64,000 nt of DNA from Quadrisphaera sp. DSM 44207 (lineage in GTDB: Bacteria; Actinomycetota; Actinomycetes; Actinomycetales; Quadrisphaeraceae): assembly GCF_900101335.1 (NCBI RefSeq), contig NZ_FNKA01000001.1, positions 806,001 through 870,000 of the forward strand, written 5' to 3'. The first letter of the stretch is position 1. Every line of letters begins with the position of its first letter. Shown here piece after piece: positions 58,997-64,000 of this stretch. The translations under genes were made by a program, and so were the position numbers. The notes below the pieces were generated by a model that saw nothing but the letters and a program-made list of their open reading frames with translations, was not told where the DNA came from and made no database searches.

Positions 58997-60235
58997 CTAC
59001 CGGCAGATCGCGGCGTCGACCGCCTCCTCGACGTGGACGTAGGCCTCCACGGTGGGAGGCGTGGCGGTGACGGCGATCATCACCCCTCGCCCGTCCTCGG
59101 TGACCGCACCGCGGGTCTCGGTCCCGCTGATGTCGCCGCCGTGGGTCCACCCGATCCCGCCGCAGCTGAGGGGGAAGGTCTGCAGGCCCAGCCCGTACTC
59201 CTCGCCGGTGGCGCGCAGGCTCTGGTCGGCCGGCACCGGGACGGTGGTCTGCATCTGCTCGAGCATCTCGGGCGAGAGCAGCTCGCCCTCGACCAGGGCG
59301 GTGAAGAACGCGAGCAGGTCGCCGGGGGTGGACACCAGGGCCCCGGCGGCCCAGGGAGCGGAGGGGTCCTGGTCGGTGACGTCGACCAGCGGGCCCTGCA
59401 CCACCGTCCCGTCCGCGGCGCGGGGGAAGGCGTACCCGCGGGGGTGCTCGCCGCGGATGGTCTGCTCGCCCTCCCCGGGCCAGTAGGTGTCCTCCAGGTG
59501 CAGGGGCTCGATGATCCGGCGGGTGATCTCCTCCCCCACCGGGCGGCCGGTGACCGCCTGGACGATCAGGCCGGCGACGGCGTAGTTGGTGTTGCTGTAC
59601 GCCCAGGAGGTGCCCGGGGCGAACAGGGCCGGCTGGCTCAGCCCCATGTCGAGCAGCGCGCGCGGCTCGAAGTAGGTGTGCAGGTCCTCGGTCGGGTCCG
59701 TGGGGTCGGTGTAGATGACGCGGGCGTAGTCGGGCAGGCCGCTGGTGTGCTGCAGCACCTGGCGCACCGTGATCCGGTGGCCGTCGATGCCCTCACCGCG
59801 CACCAGGCCCGGCAGGTGGGCCTCGACCGGGGCGTCGAGGTCGACCCTCCCCTCCTGCACCAGCTGCAGGAGCACGGTGGCGGTGAAGGTCTTGGTGTTG
59901 CTGGCGATGCGCACCCGACCGTCCACGGGGACCTTCCTGCCGGTCTCCAGGTCCCCGACCCCGGCGGTGTAGTGGCGCACCCTCCCGTTCTGGGTGCGCA
60001 CCGCGGCCAGGGCACCGGGGAAGCCGTCTGCGCGCACCAGGGCGTCGAGCTCCTGCTGGACGACGCCTCCCCTCGCGCGGGGAGGGGCCTCGGCGCTGGC
60101 GGCCGCGGGGGCCAGCAGGCCCACCGCGAGGCTGCCGCACAGCGCCGCCGCGCCGGTGGTCAGGGCGCCCCTCCTGCGGCGCGAGGAGGGCGACGGGTAG
60201 CGGGGACGGGACGACTGCTCTGCGCGGACGGACAC
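58997..60235 (-). CDS. Serine hydrolase, beta-lactamase/D-alanyl-D-alanine carboxypeptidase class
   Basis: A 412-residue penicillin-binding-like hydrolase. The N-terminus has an Arg-rich stretch then a hydrophobic signal (GAAALCGSLAVGLLAPAAASA). Active-site motifs are SNTK (SxxK), YSNTN (YxN) and HGGDISG (HxG). It is probably a secreted DD-peptidase or esterase. GTG at 60233-60235 with GAGGAG eight bases upstream is preferred over the earlier start at 60286. Confidence 0.87.
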   Translation of the reverse strand: MSVRAEQSSRPRYPSPSSRRRRGALTTGAAALCGSLAVGLLAPAAASAEAPPRARGGVVQQELDALVRADGFPGALAAVRTQNGRVRHYTAGVGDLETGRKVPVDGRVRIASNTKTFTATVLLQLVQEGRVDLDAPVEAHLPGLVRGEGIDGHRITVRQVLQHTSGLPDYARVIYTDPTDPTEDLHTYFEPRALLDMGLSQPALFAPGTSWAYSNTNYAVAGLIVQAVTGRPVGEEITRRIIEPLHLEDTYWPGEGEQTIRGEHPRGYAFPRAADGTVVQGPLVDVTDQDPSAPWAAGALVSTPGDLLAFFTALVEGELLSPEMLEQMQTTVPVPADQSLRATGEEYGLGLQTFPLSCGGIGWTHGGDISGTETRGAVTEDGRGVMIAVTATPPTVEAYVHVEEAVDAAICR

Positions 60236-60385
60236 GGGGATCGCTCCTCGGACGACGGGACCTGCTGACCCGTCGATCGTGCTCACCGCGGGGTGCGCGC
60301 GACGATCCTGCTGGCTGGCCGGTGCGCGGTGGTGCTAGCGCTACTGCGCCCCGCCCCGCGCCGCCACGGCGAGCACCCCGTGCGT

Positions 60386-60442
60386 CGGGTGCTGGGTCCG
60401 CGCGCGACCCGCCCGGCGGGTCGCGCGCGGACCCAGCACCCG
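60386..60442 (-). terminator. 28-bp perfect inverted repeat after the aldo/keto reductase gene
   Basis: Arms 60386-60413 and 60415-60442 are perfectly complementary over 28 bp about a single central base, seven bases past the reductase stop. In RNA a few central bases would stay unpaired. The strongest hairpin in the window. Confidence 0.85.
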
Positions 60443-60449
60443 GAGGTCG

Positions 60450-61298
60450 TCAGCGCGGCACGTGGTCGAAGACGTCCGGGTTCGGGCCCGTGCGGCCCTC
60501 CTCGCCCTTGTCCAGCGCCGCGAGCGCGCGAACGTCGTCGTCGGAGAGCTCGACGTCGAAGATCGCGAAGTTCTCCTGCATGCGCGAGGGCGTCACCGAC
60601 TTGGGGAAGACGATGTCGCCGCGCTGCACGTGCCAGCGCAGCACCACCTGGGCCGGGGTGCGCCCGACCCGCTCGGCGATGCGCGTGACGGCGGGGTCGT
60701 CGAGCACGGCGCCCTGCGCGATCGGCGACCACGCCTCGGTGGCGATGCCGTGCTCCCGGTCGTACGCCCGCACGGTCTCGTTGGTGAAGTACGGGTGCAC
60801 CTCGATCTGGTTGACCGCGGGCACGACGTCGCACTCGGCGGCGAGCCGCTCGAGGTGGGCGACCTGGAAGTTGGACACGCCGACCGAGCGGGCCCGGCCG
60901 TCGGCGGCGAACTCCTCCAGCACCTTCCACGTGGAGACGTAGTCGCCGTCGTAGAGGGTCGGCAGCGGCCAGTGGATGAGGAAGAGGTCGATCTGGTCCA
61001 CGCCGAGCGCCGCGAGCGTGCCGTCGAAGGCCCGCCGCGCGTCGTCCGGGCGGTGGAACCCGTTGTTGAGCTTGCTGGTGAGGTAGACGTCGTCGCGGGG
61101 CAGGCCGGAGGCCCGCACGGCCTCGCCGACCTCCTTCTCGTTGCCGTACATCTGCGCGGTGTCGATGTGCCGGTAGCCGATCTCCAGGGCGCGGGTGACG
61201 GCCTCGACCGTCTCGCTCGGGTCGACCTGGTAGGTCCCGAAACCGAGCTGCGGGATGGTCCTGCCGTTGTTGAGGGGGATGCTCGGGACTGCGGTCAC
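60450..61298 (-). CDS. Aldo/keto reductase
   Basis: A 282-residue AKR5-like reductase. The tetrad is complete: Asp46 (RHIDTAQMYGNE), Tyr51, Lys76 (LTSKLNN) and His109 (FLIHWPLP). C-terminal FPKSVTPSRMQENFAIFD binds NADPH. Homologues reduce 2,5-diketogluconate or methylglyoxal; the substrate here is unknown. GTG at 61296-61298. Confidence 0.9.
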   Translation of the reverse strand: MTAVPSIPLNNGRTIPQLGFGTYQVDPSETVEAVTRALEIGYRHIDTAQMYGNEKEVGEAVRASGLPRDDVYLTSKLNNGFHRPDDARRAFDGTLAALGVDQIDLFLIHWPLPTLYDGDYVSTWKVLEEFAADGRARSVGVSNFQVAHLERLAAECDVVPAVNQIEVHPYFTNETVRAYDREHGIATEAWSPIAQGAVLDDPAVTRIAERVGRTPAQVVLRWHVQRGDIVFPKSVTPSRMQENFAIFDVELSDDDVRALAALDKGEEGRTGPNPDVFDHVPR

Positions 61299-61396
61299 CG
61301 TCGTCTGCTCCTCGGTGTGGCGTCACGGTCGGGGCGCGCGGTCGCGAGCGCGCCCCTGCGAGCCTGGCCGCTGCGCGCGCGGCGCGCGACCCGGGC

Positions 61397-62269
61397 TCAG
61401 GGCGCCGGCGGCCCGGACAGCTCCCGCGAGCGCGCCGCGGCGGCGAGGACGGCGTCGACGACCGCGGCGCGCAGCCCCCGCTCGTCGAGCACGCGCAGGG
61501 CCGCCGCGGTCGTGCCGGCCGGCGAGGTCACCCGCTCGCGCAGCAGCGCCGGGTGCTCGCCCGTCTCCTCCAGCAGGCGGGCGGCGCCGGCCAGGGTGGA
61601 GACGGCGAGCTGCAGCGCGAGCGCGCGCGGAAGCCCGGCGTGCACGCCGCCCTCGGCCAGGGCGTCGACGAAGGCGAAGGCGTAGGCGGGGCCGGAGCCG
61701 GAGACGCCCGTGGCGGCGTCCAGCTGCTCCTCGGGGAGGCGGATGACGCGGCCGGTGCCGGCGAGCAGCTGCTCGACGGCGGCCAGGTGCTCCTGGCCGG
61801 CGCTCGCGCCGGGCGCGACCAGCGTGGTGCCGGCGCCGACGAGGGCGGGGGTGTTCGGCATGGTCCGCACGACGGCGGTGCCGGGCGGCAGGGCCGCCTC
61901 GAGGCGCGCGGTCGGCGCGCCGGCGACGAGGGAGACGACGAGGGCCCCGGGCCGCACGCGGGGGGACGCCTCGGCCAGCAGCGCGTCGAGCTGCTGGGGC
62001 TTGACGCCGACCACGAGCACCGGCGCGGACGCCGCCTGCGCCACGGGCAGCACCGGCACGCCGTAGCGGTCGGCGAGCTCGCGGGCGCGCTGCTCGCGCC
62101 GCGCCGTGGCCGCCACCCGGGACGGCGGCGTGCCGGCGCGCAGGACGCCCGCGAGGACGGCCTCGCCCATGACGCCGGTGCCCAGCACCGCCACCTGCAG
62201 CCCCGGGGCGGCAGGAGCGGCCGTACCGTCGACGGGCTCGGGCGAGGGCTCGGGCGTGGGCTCGGGCAC
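61397..62269 (-). CDS. proC: Pyrroline-5-carboxylate reductase
   Basis: ProC, 290 residues, the last step of proline synthesis. VAVLGTGVMGEAVLAGVLRAG is the NAD(P) motif; PNTPALVGAGTT and the signature segment from SGSGPAYAFAFVDAL onward are present. The N-terminus is a Pro/Glu repeat (PEPTPEPSPEP). GTG at 62267-62269 with TACGCT six bases upstream suggests a leaderless message. Confidence 0.93.
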   Translation of the reverse strand: MPEPTPEPSPEPVDGTAAPAAPGLQVAVLGTGVMGEAVLAGVLRAGTPPSRVAATARREQRARELADRYGVPVLPVAQAASAPVLVVGVKPQQLDALLAEASPRVRPGALVVSLVAGAPTARLEAALPPGTAVVRTMPNTPALVGAGTTLVAPGASAGQEHLAAVEQLLAGTGRVIRLPEEQLDAATGVSGSGPAYAFAFVDALAEGGVHAGLPRALALQLAVSTLAGAARLLEETGEHPALLRERVTSPAGTTAAALRVLDERGLRAAVVDAVLAAAARSRELSGPPAP

Positions 62270-62275
62270 CGGCCG

Positions 62276-62281
62276 AGCGTA
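62276..62281 (-). promoter_or_regulatory. proC: -10 element for leaderless proC
   Basis: TACGCT on the minus strand, six bases before the proC GTG, with no ribosome-binding site. Confidence 0.45.
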
Positions 62282-62369
62282 GGACGCGCCGGCGCCGCGC
62301 CGGAACAGGCGCGCGCACCGGCGCGTTGGCAGGTAGGTTGCTTTCACGAACCAAGAGGAGGTGAGTGCC

Positions 62370-64000
62370 GTGCCCGCGCGCGAGACGACCACCGCTGCGA
62401 CCACCGCTGCGACCACCGCTGCGACCACCGCTGCGACCACCGCTGCGACCACCGACCCCGCCACGGCCGTCCCCGACGGCGAGACGAGCCACCGCGAGAT
62501 CCTGGCGGCGCTCACCGGCCTGCTCGCCGCGCTGTTCACCGCCCTGCTCAGCACCACGATCGTCGCCAACGCCCTTCCGCAGATCATCGCGGACCTGCAG
62601 GGCACGCAGACCCAGTACGCGTGGGTGATCACCGCGGCCCTGCTGGCCAACGCGGCGTCCACGCCGCTGTGGGGCAAGCTCGCGGACCTGTACGACAAGA
62701 AGCTGCTGGTCCAGCTCTCCCTCGTCGTCTTCGTCGTCGGGTCCGCCGCGGCCGGCCTCTCCCAGGACGTGCCGTTCCTCATCGGCGCGCGCGTCGTCCA
62801 GGGCATCGGGATGGGGGGGCTGATGGCGCTGGTCGTGGCGATCATCGGCACGGTCATCCCGCCGCGCCAGCGCGGCCGGTACGCCGGCTACACGGGCGCC
62901 GTGATGGCCGTGGCGATGTCCGGCGGCCCGCTGCTCGGCGGCGTCATCGTCGACACGCCGTGGCTGGGGTGGCGGTGGACCTTCTACGTCTGCGTCCCCC
63001 TTGCCGTCGTCGCGCTGGGCGTGCTGCAGGCGCGCCTGCAGGTGACCACCGCGCGGCGCGAGGACGTCTCGATCGACTGGCTCGGCGCCCTGCTCCTGAC
63101 CGCCGGCGTCAGCGCCCTGCTGCTGTGGGTCTCCTTCGCCGGGCAGGACGGCGGGTTCCCCTGGCTGTCGTGGCGCAGCGCCGCCCTCGCCGGCGGCGGC
63201 GTCGTGCTCCTGCTCGCCACCGCGGCCGTCGAGCGCGCGGCGAGGGAGCCGGTGATCCCGCCCGCGATCGTCACCGAGCGCACCACGGCCCTGGCCATCG
63301 TCGGCTCCGTCGCGGTCGGCGTCGCCCTGTTCGGCTCGAGCGTCTTCCTGGGCCAGTACTTCCAGACCGCCCGCGGGTACAGCCCCACCGCGGCGGGCCT
63401 GCTCTCCCTGCCGCAGGTGCTCGGCTCCCTCGTGGCCACCGTGGTCTCCGGGCGGCTGATCACCCGCTACGGGCGGTGGAAGCGGTTCCTCGTGCTCGGC
63501 TCGGTGCTGCTGGTCGCGGGCCTGGGCCTGCTCGGCTCCCTCGACCACCTGACCCCGATGTGGGTGGTGGGCCTGGAGATCGCCCTCGTCGGCCTGGGCA
63601 CCGGCATGCTCATGCAGAACCTCGTCCTCGCCGTCCAGAACACCGTGCGCGCGCAGGACGTCGGGGCCGCCAGCGCGTCGATCGCGTTCTTCCGCACCTT
63701 CGGCGGCGCGGTCGGCGTCGCCGTCCTCGGCGCGGTGCTGGCGAACCGGGTGGCCGACCTGTCCTCGCAGGGCCTCGCGGACCTCGGCGTGGTGACGGGC
63801 TCCGGGGACGGCGCCACGCTGGACCTCTCCGCCCTGCCGGCGCCGGTGCAGGAGGTCGTGCGGACGGCGTACGGCGACGCGACTGGCACCGTGTTCGCCA
63901 TCGCCGCCGCCGTCGCGCTCGTCACGCTGGCCTCGGTGCTCCTCATCCGCGAGGTGCCGCTGCGCACGACGATCGACGTCGAGCCGTCGGCGACCCCCGA
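62370..64000 (+). CDS. DHA2-type MFS drug exporter, 3' end missing
   Basis: A 14-helix exporter of at least 543 residues running off the right edge. The first 35 residues are a repeat of Thr-Thr-Ala-Ala (12-bp DNA repeat). Helix 1 region reads LSTTIVANALPQIIADL, and the antiporter motif C is AVMAVAMSGGPLLGG. These are EmrB/QacA-like features. GTG 62370 has AGGAGG eight bases upstream; the GTG at 62361 overlaps that site and is rejected. Divergent from proC. Confidence 0.9.
   Translation, partial: MPARETTTAATTAATTAATTAATTAATTDPATAVPDGETSHREILAALTGLLAALFTALLSTTIVANALPQIIADLQGTQTQYAWVITAALLANAASTPLWGKLADLYDKKLLVQLSLVVFVVGSAAAGLSQDVPFLIGARVVQGIGMGGLMALVVAIIGTVIPPRQRGRYAGYTGAVMAVAMSGGPLLGGVIVDTPWLGWRWTFYVCVPLAVVALGVLQARLQVTTARREDVSIDWLGALLLTAGVSALLLWVSFAGQDGGFPWLSWRSAALAGGGVVLLLATAAVERAAREPVIPPAIVTERTTALAIVGSVAVGVALFGSSVFLGQYFQTARGYSPTAAGLLSLPQVLGSLVATVVSGRLITRYGRWKRFLVLGSVLLVAGLGLLGSLDHLTPMWVVGLEIALVGLGTGMLMQNLVLAVQNTVRAQDVGAASASIAFFRTFGGAVGVAVLGAVLANRVADLSSQGLADLGVVTGSGDGATLDLSALPAPVQEVVRTAYGDATGTVFAIAAAVALVTLASVLLIREVPLRTTIDVEPSATP
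62388..62447 (+). repeat. 12-bp in-frame tandem repeat, five copies
   Basis: Five exact copies of ACCACCGCTGCG inside the exporter gene, encoding Thr-Thr-Ala-Ala units in the cytoplasmic N-terminus. Confidence 0.9.

Noticed and set aside
62365-62628. An 87-codon Pro/Arg/Leu repeat frame at the start of the exporter gene
   Set aside because: It is the shifted frame of the 12-bp repeat; the exporter frame has clear membrane helices and a ribosome-binding site.

Overview
The window is about 75% G+C chromosomal DNA from an actinomycete. The gene order (tRNA-Thr and tRNA-Met, rpmG, hadAB, murB, tRNA-Trp, secE, nusG, rplKA, rplJL, rpoBC, rpsLG, fusA, tuf, S10 operon) is the usual actinobacterial one. 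Frequent GTG starts, leaderless promoters, a DasR-like GlcNAc regulon and a mycobacteria-type korAB pair agree with this. A soluble chemoreceptor points to a motile member, perhaps Kineosporiaceae (Kineococcus or Quadrisphaera type), but that placement is inference.

Region 1 (1-21.9 kb, almost all on the minus strand) is the information-processing super-locus. Read in the direction of transcription it runs tRNA-Trp, secE, nusG, rplK, rplA, rplJ, rplL, rpoB, rpoC, rpsL, rpsG, fusA, tuf, rpsJ, rplC, rplD, rplW, rplB, rpsS, rplV, rpsC, rplP, rpmC (cut by the window edge). Promoters with an 18-bp spacer lie before rpsL, rpoB and probably rpsJ and tRNA-Trp. GC-rich hairpins follow tuf, rpoC, rplL and rplA. 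Further perfect hairpins sit inside the operons, 6-8 bp after the rplK, rpsG and rpoB stop codons.

Region 2 (21.9-31.1 kb) holds an aminotransferase, murB, a divergent LacI regulator and MFS transporter pair sharing a 14-bp palindromic operator, the hadAB dehydratase, rpmG, a tRNA cluster (Tyr, Thr, Met), yajQ, an alpha/beta hydrolase and htpX.

Region 3 (31.1-46.8 kb) covers energy metabolism and quinones: korAB (2-oxoglutarate:ferredoxin oxidoreductase), two transporters, a GH1 beta-glucosidase, then polyprenyl synthase, menJ and menG on the minus strand, menF, a polysaccharide deacetylase lipoprotein, menD and menC. menB lies separately at 57.2 kb. menA, menE and menH are not in the window.

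Region 4 (46.8-64 kb) is accessory. It holds a membrane-free chemoreceptor with a C-terminal Cache-like sensor, an SDR, a flavin-type stress protein, an AbrB-family membrane protein, a compact amino-sugar PTS regulon (EIIC and GntR diverging from nagA, a SIS deaminase, EIIB, EIIA and a HAD phosphatase across a dre-like operator), the remnant of a MazEF toxin-antitoxin pair, menB, a peptidoglycan-binding protein, a serine hydrolase, an aldo/keto reductase, proC and a DHA2-type MFS exporter cut by the right edge.

Intergenic tandem arrays of 17, 18, 23-24 and 33 bp, three of them starting at or beside a stop codon, and in-frame repeats near the starts of several proteins are the least explained structure here. 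I found no CRISPR array, insertion sequence or prophage.
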